The notes: generated by a model not told the origin, from the letters alone. A stretch of 8,226 bases of DNA from Spirochaetaceae bacterium (GCA_026710565.1 JAPOQV010000209.1:1-8226), one strand, 5' to 3'. Shown: positions 1-5,937, numbered from the stretch's first letter. Translations and numbers: made by a program.

Positions 1-96
1 AGTTCGATCGAGCGTAACTCAACGCACGGATCGGATTCGCCCCAGAACGGCGCGGCCGAGGTCGGCTTCTTCTTCTCGGCAGCCGATCTGCTCTGA
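1..96 (+). CDS. ndk: Nucleoside diphosphate kinase, C-terminal fragment (5' end outside window)
   Basis: Only the last 31 codons and a TGA stop are present. The enzyme transfers the gamma-phosphate of ATP to NDPs through a phosphohistidine intermediate and balances cytoplasmic NTP pools. The fragment reads ..ERNSTHGSDSPQNGAAEVGFFF.., which matches the family's active-site segment N-x-x-H-G-S-D-S followed by the A-A-x-E-(I/V)-x-F-F-F helix. The catalytic histidine is codon 9 of the fragment (bases 25-27). A short tail, SAADLL, follows the FFF motif, as is usual near the end of this protein of about 140-150 residues. The gene converges on the nqr/polyprenyl synthase operon. The family call is firm; nothing can be said about its promoter or start. 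Confidence 0.9.
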   Translation, partial: SSIERNSTHGSDSPQNGAAEVGFFFSAADLL

Positions 97-437
97 TGTC
101 CACCTCCTGATGGCGCCGCTCCGATGACGCCGGCCGCCGGACCGGCCGCACGCCGCCTGGCGCGCCCGCCGCCCTCGGGGGCGCCCCGCTGGCGCGAGCC
201 ATGCCGCAGCTCGCCGCGCCGCCTGCGCGCGGCGCCGGCCGACGCGGTGCGTCGCTGCGGCTGGACGGTCCGGTGCGCGGCGCTGCCTACCATGACGGCG
301 CCGTCTGCGCCCGGTCGTACCTGCATGTCACGGTGGAGTGCCATGCAGACGCCGAGCCGTTCGTCCGCGCGCTGGTGGCGTTACTCGAAACCCCGGACCT
401 GGTGTTCGCGGCGTGATCTGTCAGCTTGTGATAGCTA
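97..437. other. Convergent gap between ndk and the polyprenyl synthase gene
   Basis: This 341-bp stretch is very GC-rich and contains many short palindromes: GGCGCGCC at 159-166, GGGGCGCCCC at 178-187, and a possible hairpin with arms 162-167 and 179-184. None is followed by a T-tract, so I cannot call an intrinsic terminator for either converging gene. Near the right end, TGA, TAG and CTA triplets cluster at 429-444, giving stops on both strands, including a tandem TAG TAG for the minus-strand gene. The perfect 10-bp palindrome CTACTAGTAG (435-444) covers that stop. The only coding candidate is the small plus-strand ORF at 201-416, listed separately. Confidence 0.5.
201..416 (+). CDS. Possible small hypothetical protein (71 aa), not recognised
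   Basis: This ATG-initiated ORF follows ndk on the same strand. Its first third is Ala/Pro/Arg-rich and unconvincing. The second half, from about residue 20 (LRLDGPVRGAAYHDG) through SYLHVTVECHADAEPFVRAL to the end, looks more protein-like and its codons mostly end in G or C. The reading frame stays open upstream to about 111 but offers no better ATG. Ribosome-binding support is poor, with only a GAG a few bases before the start. It could be the tail of a decayed gene, a real small ORF translated with ndk, or chance in GC-rich DNA. I recognise no family and assign no function. Confidence 0.25.
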   Translation: MPQLAAPPARGAGRRGASLRLDGPVRGAAYHDGAVCARSYLHVTVECHADAEPFVRALVALLETPDLVFAA

Positions 438-1307
438 CTAGTAGGCGGCCGCTTCGTGGCGGGGACGAGCCAGCGTGTAGCGCAGCAATGAGGCAAGGTG
501 CTCGGTCGCCGTTCCGGGCTCGAACCCGTCCAGCTCGGCCCGCGCCTCGTCGGCGGTCCGCCGCGCCCGGCCGGGCAGCGCCGCGCGGTCCCCGTAGACC
601 GCGTCGCCGTCCAGATAGTCGTCGATGAGCTGGAAGACCATGCCGAAGGCGCGGCCGAAGCGGGCGTAAGCGGCCGCCCGGTCCGCGCCCACGCCGGCGG
701 CCAGGGCGCCGCCGTAGCAGCAGCCGGACATCAATCCGGCCGTCTTCGAGTCGATGACATCGTGATAGAGCCGCTCGCGCACCGGCAGCTCGCCGCGCAG
801 CGCCCCCTGCTGCACGATCTCGCCGAGGCACATGTCGCGGGTGATCGCGCAGAACCGCTCGAACAACGCCACCCGCACCGCGTCGGCGACCGGCAACCTG
901 GCGAGGATGGTAAAGAACTGCGCATACAGGACATCCCCGATCAGCACCGCCATCTGCGTCCCGAACCGCTTGTGCACGGCCACCTGTTCGCGCCGCACGT
1001 CGGTCTGATCGATGATGTCGTCGTGGATGAGCGAGGCCGAGTGCAGGAGCTCGGTCGCCGCCGCGAGCTGGATCACCGCCGGGCATGCGGAAGCCGAACC
1101 GGCGGATCTCGCCGCCAGCAGCACCAGCACCGGCCGCAGCAGCTTGCCCCGAACGGAACGAAGCTGCTCGATCAGCGCCCGCAGCCGCTCGTACTGACCG
1201 GCGAGCTCCTGGCGGCCGGCGGTGACCGAGCGGATCTGCCGGTCCAGCTCGGCCCCGGTCGCGTCCAGGTCCGCGCGCAACGCGGCGTAGATTCGCGTGA
1301 GGATCAT
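438..1307 (-). CDS. Trans-polyprenyl diphosphate synthase, shortened C-terminal region
   Basis: This is a 289-aa cytoplasmic prenyltransferase of the IspA/IspB/GGPP synthase family, which condenses allylic diphosphates with IPP. Visible motifs are GKLLRP (54-59), the first aspartate-rich motif HDDIID (95-100) followed by RR (105-106) and VHKRFG (111-116), GEIVQQ (162-167), DSKTAGL (186-192), and the second aspartate-rich motif FQLIDDYLD (225-233). The residue five before the first DDxxD is Ala (A91), the small type associated with long-chain products, so a quinone side-chain synthase is plausible (inference). The usual GKxxGxDLxxGKxTLP segment after the second motif is absent. The protein passes almost directly to a C-terminal helix (about 250-285) and is some 30-40 aa shorter than typical homologues. 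The gene lies 46 bp after nqrF. ATG 1307 fits the family N-terminus but has no Shine-Dalgarno of its own; a strong one upstream serves an out-of-frame GTG. It ends in tandem TAG TAG. Confidence 0.88.
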   Translation of the reverse strand: MILTRIYAALRADLDATGAELDRQIRSVTAGRQELAGQYERLRALIEQLRSVRGKLLRPVLVLLAARSAGSASACPAVIQLAAATELLHSASLIHDDIIDQTDVRREQVAVHKRFGTQMAVLIGDVLYAQFFTILARLPVADAVRVALFERFCAITRDMCLGEIVQQGALRGELPVRERLYHDVIDSKTAGLMSGCCYGGALAAGVGADRAAAYARFGRAFGMVFQLIDDYLDGDAVYGDRAALPGRARRTADEARAELDGFEPGTATEHLASLLRYTLARPRHEAAAY

Positions 1308-1354
1308 GGCGTCGGTCGTGCCGCCGTCCGGGCCGCACGACCGTCTCCTTGCAT
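1304..1354 (-). other. 16-codon mini-ORF bridging nqrF and the polyprenyl synthase gene
   Basis: The ATG at 1354-1352 overlaps the nqrF stop by one base (TGATG). The ORF reads MQGDGRAARTAARPTP and its TGA (1306-1304) overlaps the ATG of the polyprenyl synthase gene in an ATGA arrangement. It therefore covers the whole 46-bp gap with a stop-start overlap at each end. It has no Shine-Dalgarno of its own other than sequence inside nqrF. It could relay terminating ribosomes to a start codon that lacks an SD. The peptide itself is unlikely to be functional. Chance is a real alternative for so short an ORF. Confidence 0.4.
1345..1350 (-). promoter_or_regulatory. Strong Shine-Dalgarno facing an out-of-frame GTG
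   Basis: AAGGAG lies just after the nqrF stop and is spaced 6 nt from a GTG at 1338-1336. That GTG opens an Arg-rich frame that is not the polyprenyl synthase frame, while the family-consistent ATG is at 1307, 38 nt below the SD. Either the SD loads ribosomes that reach ATG 1307 by reinitiation, or it is a false match, or a base has been gained or lost in the gap. Confidence 0.4.
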
Positions 1355-2589
1355 CAGAACTCGTCGAAACGGATCATCTCCGGCTCGACGCCCAGGTCGT
1401 CCAGCATCGTGCGTACCGCGCCCAGCATCAGCGGCGGTCCACACAGGTAGTACTCGATGTCCTCCGGGGCGTCATGGGTTTCCAGATACTGATCCTGGAC
1501 CACCTGGTGGATGAAGCCGACCGGCCCGTCCCAGTTGTCCTCCGGCAGCGGCTCCGACAGGGCGATGTGGAAGCTGAAGTTCGGGAACTCCTTCTCGATC
1601 TTGCGGAAGTGATCCTCGTAGAAGATCTCGCGCCGCGAGCGGGCGCCGTACCAATAGCTGACCTTGCGGCCGGTCTTGAGCGTGTGGAACAGGTGGAAGA
1701 TATGCGAGCGCAACGGTGCCATGCCGGCGCCGCCGCCGATGTAGCACATCTCCCGGTCGGTCTCCTGCATGAAGAACTCGCCGTACGGCCCGGAGATGGT
1801 GACCGTGTCGCCGACCTTGCGGCTGTAGACGTAGCTTGAGGCCAAACCCGGCATCACCTCCTCGAACGCCCGCTTCTCCCGGTTCACGGGCGGCGTGGCG
1901 ATGCGGATGTTCAGCATGACGATGTTGCCCTCCGCCGGGTGGTTGGCCATCGAGTACGCCCGCGCCACCGGCTCCACGCCCCTGGTGTGCAGGTCCAGGA
2001 CCCCCAGGCGCGTCCACTCCTCCAGGTACTCCTCCTCGATGCCGAAGTCCTTGAAGTCGGCCTCGAACGGCGGCACCTCGATCTGGATGTAGCCGCCGGA
2101 CTCGAAGTTCAGGTTCTCGCCCTCGGGCAGCCTCAGCGTGAACTCGCGGATGTAGGTGGCGACGCTCTCGTTGGTGATCACCTCGCAGTCCCATTTGTTG
2201 ATGGAGAACACCTCGTCCGGGACCACGATCTCCATGTCCTCGCGGACCTTCACCTGGCACGACAGCCGCCAGTCCTCCTTGGACTCGCGGTAGTTGATGT
2301 GCGACTGCTCGGTCGGCAGGATGTCGCCCCCGCCGGCAGTCACCTGGCACTTGCACACGCCGCAGGTGCCGCCGCCGCCGCACGCCGACGGCAACATGAC
2401 GCCGGCGTTCGACAGCGTCGACAGCAGCGTGTCGCCCGCGTCCGATTCGATCGCCTTCTCGGGATCGCCGTTGATGGTGATCTTGACCTTCCCTTTCGGC
2501 TTCAGGCGAGTCTCCGCCGCCAACAGCGCCAGGGTCAGCGCGACGATGACGACGGGGAAAACGATGACGCTGCCGATCACGACTGCCAC
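1354..2589 (-). CDS. nqrF: Na+-NQR subunit F (NADH dehydrogenase, FAD and [2Fe-2S])
   Basis: This 411-aa electron-input subunit oxidises NADH through FAD and passes electrons to a [2Fe-2S] cluster facing the cytoplasm. An N-terminal membrane helix spans about 3-24. A plant-type ferredoxin domain covers about 33-125, with ligands C70, C76 and C79 in ACGGGGTCGVC and C111 in RLSC; C81 is an extra cysteine. The FAD-binding motif RAYSMAN is at 210-216, the NADH/nucleotide motif GGGAGMAPLRSH at 285-296 and the nicotinamide-side YYLCGPP at 380-386, with C383. The C-terminus IRFDEF is typical. Length and cysteine positions match characterised NqrF proteins of about 408 aa. The start is GTG, supported by AGGAGG 7 nt upstream. 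It is the last nqr gene and is followed by a polyprenyl synthase gene rather than apbE. Confidence 0.97.
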   Translation of the reverse strand: MAVVIGSVIVFPVVIVALTLALLAAETRLKPKGKVKITINGDPEKAIESDAGDTLLSTLSNAGVMLPSACGGGGTCGVCKCQVTAGGGDILPTEQSHINYRESKEDWRLSCQVKVREDMEIVVPDEVFSINKWDCEVITNESVATYIREFTLRLPEGENLNFESGGYIQIEVPPFEADFKDFGIEEEYLEEWTRLGVLDLHTRGVEPVARAYSMANHPAEGNIVMLNIRIATPPVNREKRAFEEVMPGLASSYVYSRKVGDTVTISGPYGEFFMQETDREMCYIGGGAGMAPLRSHIFHLFHTLKTGRKVSYWYGARSRREIFYEDHFRKIEKEFPNFSFHIALSEPLPEDNWDGPVGFIHQVVQDQYLETHDAPEDIEYYLCGPPLMLGAVRTMLDDLGVEPEMIRFDEF

Positions 2590-2643
2590 GGCGGTTCCTC
2601 CTCTCCGGGTGTGCCTGTCGAGTGTGCCTTGCCGAGCGTTCCG
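2590..2643 (-). promoter_or_regulatory. nqrE-nqrF spacer with strong RBS and AGGCACAC direct repeat
   Basis: This 54-bp gap is the longest inside the nqr cluster. On the minus strand it holds AGGCACAC twice with a 13-nt period (AGGCACACTCGAC then AGGCACACCCGGA). AGGAGG at 2602-2597 follows, 7 nt before the GTG of nqrF, and decides that start. No start codon precedes the GTG, so the mini-ORF arrangement seen at other junctions is absent here. I see no terminator. Confidence 0.6.
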
Positions 2644-3255
2644 CTACAGCGTGATGCCGGCGAAGCTCATGAACGCGATCGACATCAGCCCGGTCAACAA
2701 CATGGTCATGCCCAGCCCGCGCAGGGCCGGGGGTACGTTGGAGTAGCGAATCTTCTCCCGGATCGCCGCCATGGCGACGATCGCCAGCATCCAGCCGATG
2801 CCGGATCCCAGCCCGAACACGGTCGACTCCAGGAACGTGTAGTTGCGCTCCACCAGGAACAGCGATCCGCCCAGGATGGAGCAGTTGACGGCGATCAGCG
2901 GCAGGTAGATGCCGAGCGCCGTGTACAGGGCGGTCGAGGTCTTCTCGATCACCATCTCCACGAGCTGCACCATGACCGCGATCACCGCGATGAACGCGAC
3001 GAAGTTCAGGAAGCTGAGGTCGACGTCGGCCATCTGCGGGTTGACCCAGCCCAGGGCGCCGTCGGAGAGCAGGTACTCGTGCACGGCCCAGTTGATCGGC
3101 GCGGTGATGCCGAGCACGAAGATGACCGCGAAGCCCAGGCCGACGGCGGTCTTCACCTGCTTGGAGACGGCGAGGAACGAGCACATGCCCAGGAAGAAGG
3201 CCAGCAGGATGTTCTCGATGAAGATGGCCCGGACGGCCAGGTTGATCAGCGCCAT
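2644..3255 (-). CDS. nqrE: Na+-NQR subunit E (integral membrane, Fe-binding)
   Basis: This 203-aa polytopic membrane protein is homologous to NqrD and RnfA and forms the core of the sodium pump. The family signatures are clear: [21 protein letters not shown] at about 11-31, DLSFLNF at 79-85, NALGI-type [19 protein letters not shown] at 112-130, [19 protein letters not shown] and the ending [10 protein letters not shown]25 (GMCSFLAV) and C125 (VNCSILGG) correspond to the two half-site cysteines that, with those of NqrD, hold the intramembrane iron centre. The loop before DLSFLNF is a few residues longer than in Vibrio NqrE (about 198 aa). The ATG start lies 3 bp after the nqrD stop. Its Shine-Dalgarno (GGAGGAGGGG) is inside the last codons of nqrD, which implies translational coupling. 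Confidence 0.96.
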   Translation of the reverse strand: MALINLAVRAIFIENILLAFFLGMCSFLAVSKQVKTAVGLGFAVIFVLGITAPINWAVHEYLLSDGALGWVNPQMADVDLSFLNFVAFIAVIAVMVQLVEMVIEKTSTALYTALGIYLPLIAVNCSILGGSLFLVERNYTFLESTVFGLGSGIGWMLAIVAMAAIREKIRYSNVPPALRGLGMTMLLTGLMSIAFMSFAGITL

Positions 3256-3258
3256 GGC

Positions 3259-3936
3259 CTACCCCTCCTCCTGAGCGCCCTTGGCGATCAGGCGCTGCAC
3301 CCAGATGAGCAGCCCGAGCAGGAAGAACGCTCCCGGCGGCAGCGCCATCAGGCCGTTGTTGACGAACCCGGAGTCGTACAGCGCCTGCGGCACCACCTGC
3401 ACGCCGTAGATGTTGCCGGCGCCGAGCAGCTCGCGGAAAAAGCCGACGATGACGATCACCGCCGCATAGCCCAGGCCGTTGCCCAGCCCGTCCAGGAGCG
3501 ACGGCCACGGCTTGTTGGCCATCGCGAACGCCTCCAGGCGGCCCAGGATGATGCAGTTGGTGATGATCAGGCCGACGAACACGGAGAGCTGCCGAGACAC
3601 GTCGTAGGCGTACGCCTTCAGCACCTGGTCGACCAGGATCACCAGCGACGCGATCACGGTCATCTCCACGACGATGCGCACGTTGTGCGGAATGAGCTTG
3701 CGCAGCACGGAGATGATCACGTTGGACATGACGATCACGAAGGTGACCGAGATACCCATCACCACCGACGGTTTCACCTGGGTGGTCACCGCCAGGGCGG
3801 AGCAGATGCCGAGCACCTGCGTCGCGATCGGGTTGTCGTCGATCAGCGGGTCGCGAAACGCCTTGCGGTTGCTTGCGGAGAACAGCGGTTCGCGTTCCGC
3901 GGTGCGTGCCCCTTGGGCGACGGCTGCGTCAGCCAT
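3259..3936 (-). CDS. nqrD: Na+-NQR subunit D (integral membrane, Fe-binding)
   Basis: This 225-aa membrane subunit pairs with NqrE in inverted topology. Hallmarks are DNPIATQVLGICSALAVTT from residue 34, VRIVVEMTVIASLVILVDQ with LKAYAYDVSRQLSVFVGL, IITNCIILGRLEAFAM around 124-139, DGLGNGLGY at 149-157 and VGFFRELLG at 164-172. C45 and C128 are the conserved membrane cysteines. Their separation of 83 residues equals that of C29 and C112 in Vibrio NqrD. The protein is about 15 aa longer than Vibrio NqrD (about 210 aa), mostly as a soluble N-terminal extension. The ATG start has AGGAGG 5 nt upstream (3947-3942). The stop TAG lies 3 bp before nqrE. Confidence 0.96.
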   Translation of the reverse strand: MADAAVAQGARTAEREPLFSASNRKAFRDPLIDDNPIATQVLGICSALAVTTQVKPSVVMGISVTFVIVMSNVIISVLRKLIPHNVRIVVEMTVIASLVILVDQVLKAYAYDVSRQLSVFVGLIITNCIILGRLEAFAMANKPWPSLLDGLGNGLGYAAVIVIVGFFRELLGAGNIYGVQVVPQALYDSGFVNNGLMALPPGAFFLLGLLIWVQRLIAKGAQEEG

Positions 3937-3981
3937 GGGTCCCTCCTGTCATGTCGAGCTCCTCATCCTCCCGCACGTCAT
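3929..3981 (-). other. Two overlapping mini-ORFs bridging nqrC and nqrD
   Basis: Mini-ORF 1 starts at ATG 3981-3979, overlaps the nqrC stop as ATGA, and reads MTCGRMRSST with its TGA at 3951-3949. Mini-ORF 2 starts at ATG 3952-3950, overlapping that stop again as ATGA. It reads MTGGTHG and ends at TGA 3931-3929, 5 bp inside the start of nqrD. The nqrD Shine-Dalgarno lies within mini-ORF 2. The chain covers the whole 41-bp gap. It may couple termination on nqrC to initiation on nqrD, although nqrD has a good SD and may not need it. Confidence 0.35.
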
Positions 3982-3992
3982 CCTCCCGCACG
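3963..3992. repeat. 15-bp perfect tandem duplication at the nqrC stop codon
   Basis: The unit TCATCCTCCCGCACG (plus strand) occurs at 3963-3977 and 3978-3992 with no mismatch. On the coding strand it is CGTGCGGGAGGATGA, and the upstream copy contains the last codons and the TGA stop of nqrC. Each copy also carries a GGAGG followed by ATGA, so a Shine-Dalgarno-like plus stop/start module has been doubled. The layout parallels the 14-bp triplication after nqrA. Confidence 0.9.
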
Positions 3993-4715
3993 AATCCGAT
4001 CGAAGAAAGGTTCGTACAAGGCCACCTTCGTTTCAAGCAGGTTGCTGACCCCGCGGCCGGTGATGGTCGCCCCGCTGATGCCGTCCACGTAGTAGTTGCG
4101 GTCGCCCGGATCCGAAATCCGGTTCTCCACGGTTCCCTTGACGACGCGGATCGTGCGCAACTCACCCGCGTCGTAGATCTTCTTGCCGACGAAGTTGTCC
4201 TGGAACCACGCCTGCTCGATCTCGGCGCCCAGGCCGGGGGTCTCGCCGTGCGCGTAGAAGGTCATGCCGCGCACCGTCTCCAGGTCGGCCTCCAGGGCCA
4301 GGTAGCCGTACAGCGTGGACCACAGCCCCTTGCCGAACACCGGGATCGCGTACACGGTCTTGCCGCCGGCGTCCGTTGCGATGAACACCGGGTATCGGTG
4401 CTGGCTGGTGTCCGGGTTCTGCAGCACCACCTCCAGGTCGAGGGTTTCGCCGGACACGCCATCGACCACCACTCCCTCCGGGTCGACCGCGAAGCTCTGC
4501 ACCGACTGCTGGTACATGGCGTCGATCTCGTCAAGCTCCATCTCCCGGTCACGGTCCAGCACGCCGACCGCCATCAGGATGTTGCGCTTGACGTTCACTT
4601 CCTCGTTGAACTGCTGGCGTTCGCGCAGGGCGCTGGCCGCCAGCGCCAGCAGCAGGCCGAAGACGGCGGTGATGATCAGGATGAAGCCGATGCTGTAGGG
4701 CTTACTGTGCTGCAC
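3978..4715 (-). CDS. nqrC: Na+-NQR subunit C (covalent FMN)
   Basis: This 245-aa subunit is anchored by one N-terminal helix (about 8-29), and its periplasmic domain carries FMN bound through a phosphoester to threonine. The flavinylation motif D-G-I-S-G-A-T spans 211-217, so T217 is the predicted acceptor; it lies in SGATITGRGV. Other family features are PVFGKGLWSTLYGYLAL (125-141), the HGETPGLGAEI motif (156-166) and FVGKKIY. Attachment needs the flavin transferase ApbE, which is not encoded in this window. The start is GTG, supported by GGAGG 7 nt upstream (4727-4723). The gene begins inside the end of nqrB with a 14-bp overlap. The C-terminus DRIRAGG lies in a 15-bp tandem duplication that includes the stop codon. 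Confidence 0.96.
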   Translation of the reverse strand: MQHSKPYSIGFILIITAVFGLLLALAASALRERQQFNEEVNVKRNILMAVGVLDRDREMELDEIDAMYQQSVQSFAVDPEGVVVDGVSGETLDLEVVLQNPDTSQHRYPVFIATDAGGKTVYAIPVFGKGLWSTLYGYLALEADLETVRGMTFYAHGETPGLGAEIEQAWFQDNFVGKKIYDAGELRTIRVVKGTVENRISDPGDRNYYVDGISGATITGRGVSNLLETKVALYEPFFDRIRAGG

Positions 4716-5937
4716 GTGCCAGCCTCCGCCTCATGTTGGCCTTGACCACGTAGTGGTCGATGAGCGGTGCGAACATGTTCATGAACAGTATCGCCAGCAT
4801 CACGCCCTCGGGATAGGCCGGGTTGACGGTCCGCACCAGGATCGAGAGCGCGCCGACGATGGCGCCGTAGATCCACTTGCCGGTGTTGGTGGCGGCGGCC
4901 GATACCGGGTCGGTCGCCATGTAGACCAGGCCGAACGCGAAGCCGCCCATCACCAGGTGGTAGTGGGGAGGCAGCGCCGCGAAGCTCGCGGGGCTCGGGG
5001 CCACCAGGTTGAGCAGCAGCGCCATGGCGATCCCGCCCAGCAGCATGGAGAGCATCACGCGCCAGCTTCCGACGCCGGCGGCGGCCAGCAGCACGCCTCC
5101 CAGGAGGATGGCGAGGGCGGAGGTCTCGCCGATGCTGCCGGGGATGGAGCCGACGAACATGTTCCACCACGTGAAGCCGGCGGCGGTGAGCTCGGCCAGC
5201 ACGTCGCCGGTCTCCAGAGCGCCTTCGGCGATCACGGCCAGCGGCGTCGCCGCGGTGTGGCCGTCCACGGCCACCCACACCAGGTCGCCGGAGATCTGCA
5301 CGGGATAGGCGAAGAACAGGAACGCGCGGATCACCAGCGCCGGGTTGAAGATGTTCATGCCGGTGCCGCCGAAGATCTCCTTGCCGATCACCACCCCGAA
5401 CGAGGTGGCGATGGCGAGCTGCCACAGCGGGATGGTCGGCGGCACGATCAGCGGCACCAGCAGGCCGGTGACCAGGAAGCCTTCGCTCACCTCGTGCTTG
5501 CGCACGACCGCGAACAGCGCCTCCCACGCGCCGCCCACCACGTAGGTGACCGCCAGGATCGGCAGCATCTTCAGCAGGCCGATCCCGAACGCCCGGCCGA
5601 TCGGAACCGCCCCCGGATCGGTGCCCAGGGCCACCAGGTTCTGAAAGCCGATGTTGTACATCCCGTACAGCAGCGCCGGGATCAGGGCGATGATGACCGT
5701 GGCCATCATCCGCCGCACGTCGATGCCGTCGCGGATGTGCACCCCGCCCTGCGTGCGCGTCGGCAGGGAGAAGTTCATGGACTTCATCATGTCGAACACG
5801 TAGTACAGCCGGTGGAACTTGCCGCCCTCCTCGAAGTGCGGCTCCACCTTGTGAATCAGCTTGTCGATCACGCTCACCGCGCCGTTCTCATGTGCCCCGC
5901 CCTCATGTTCCGGGCCCTGGCCGTCCGGTCGCTTCAT
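4702..5937 (-). CDS. nqrB: Na+-NQR subunit B (membrane, covalent FMN, quinone site)
   Basis: This large membrane subunit belongs to the NqrB/RnfD family, carries covalent FMN and forms most of the quinone and sodium path. With the ATG at 5937 it is 411 aa. Core motifs are PHFEEGGKFHRLYY (33-46), HIRDGIDVRRMM (67-78), SEGFLVTGLLVPLIVPPTIP (151-170), GVVIGKEIFGGTGMNIFNPA (181-200) and FVGSIPGSIGETSALAILLG (261-280). The FMN motif is D-G-H-T-A-A-T at 225-231, with T231 the predicted acceptor; it has TAAT in place of the more usual SGAT. Residues 1-20 are a hydrophilic Gly/His/Glu extension absent from typical NqrB. A GTG at 5877 (VSVIDKLIHK) is the family-like start, but its SD is poor, whereas ATG 5937 has GGTGAG 8 nt upstream. 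The gene overlaps nqrC by 14 bp. Confidence 0.96.
   Translation of the reverse strand: MKRPDGQGPEHEGGAHENGAVSVIDKLIHKVEPHFEEGGKFHRLYYVFDMMKSMNFSLPTRTQGGVHIRDGIDVRRMMATVIIALIPALLYGMYNIGFQNLVALGTDPGAVPIGRAFGIGLLKMLPILAVTYVVGGAWEALFAVVRKHEVSEGFLVTGLLVPLIVPPTIPLWQLAIATSFGVVIGKEIFGGTGMNIFNPALVIRAFLFFAYPVQISGDLVWVAVDGHTAATPLAVIAEGALETGDVLAELTAAGFTWWNMFVGSIPGSIGETSALAILLGGVLLAAAGVGSWRVMLSMLLGGIAMALLLNLVAPSPASFAALPPHYHLVMGGFAFGLVYMATDPVSAAATNTGKWIYGAIVGALSILVRTVNPAYPEGVMLAILFMNMFAPLIDHYVVKANMRRRLARAAQ

Noticed and set aside
159..187. GC-rich hairpins as a bidirectional terminator between ndk and the polyprenyl synthase gene
   Set aside because: Stems are short (about 6 bp), no T-tract follows on either strand, and such palindromes are expected at this GC content.
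437..452. ACTAGT followed by GCGGCCGC, resembling a BioBrick-type cloning suffix
   Set aside because: The spacing differs from the real suffix, and the GCGGCCGC encodes Ala residues at the natural C-terminus of the polyprenyl synthase. The flanks are ordinary genomic sequence, so it is coincidence in GC-rich DNA.
421..1338. 305-codon minus-strand ORF from GTG 1338 overlapping the polyprenyl synthase gene in another frame
   Set aside because: It is Arg/Gly/Ala-rich without motifs, while the overlapping frame carries both DDxxD motifs. Its good SD is kept as a finding, not as a gene call.
3678..3936. Reading nqrD/nqrE and the neighbouring genes as an RNF complex instead of NQR
   Set aside because: RnfA/RnfE resemble NqrE/NqrD, but the NqrA family protein, the NqrF ferredoxin-FAD-NADH fusion and the absence of RnfB and RnfC decide for NQR.
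1939..4092. Very long plus-strand ORF (717 codons) antisense to nqrF-nqrE-nqrD
   Set aside because: It is His/Asp/Gln/Arg-rich with no recognisable family and lies opposite three firmly identified genes. Antisense frames of GC-rich genes stay open by codon bias.
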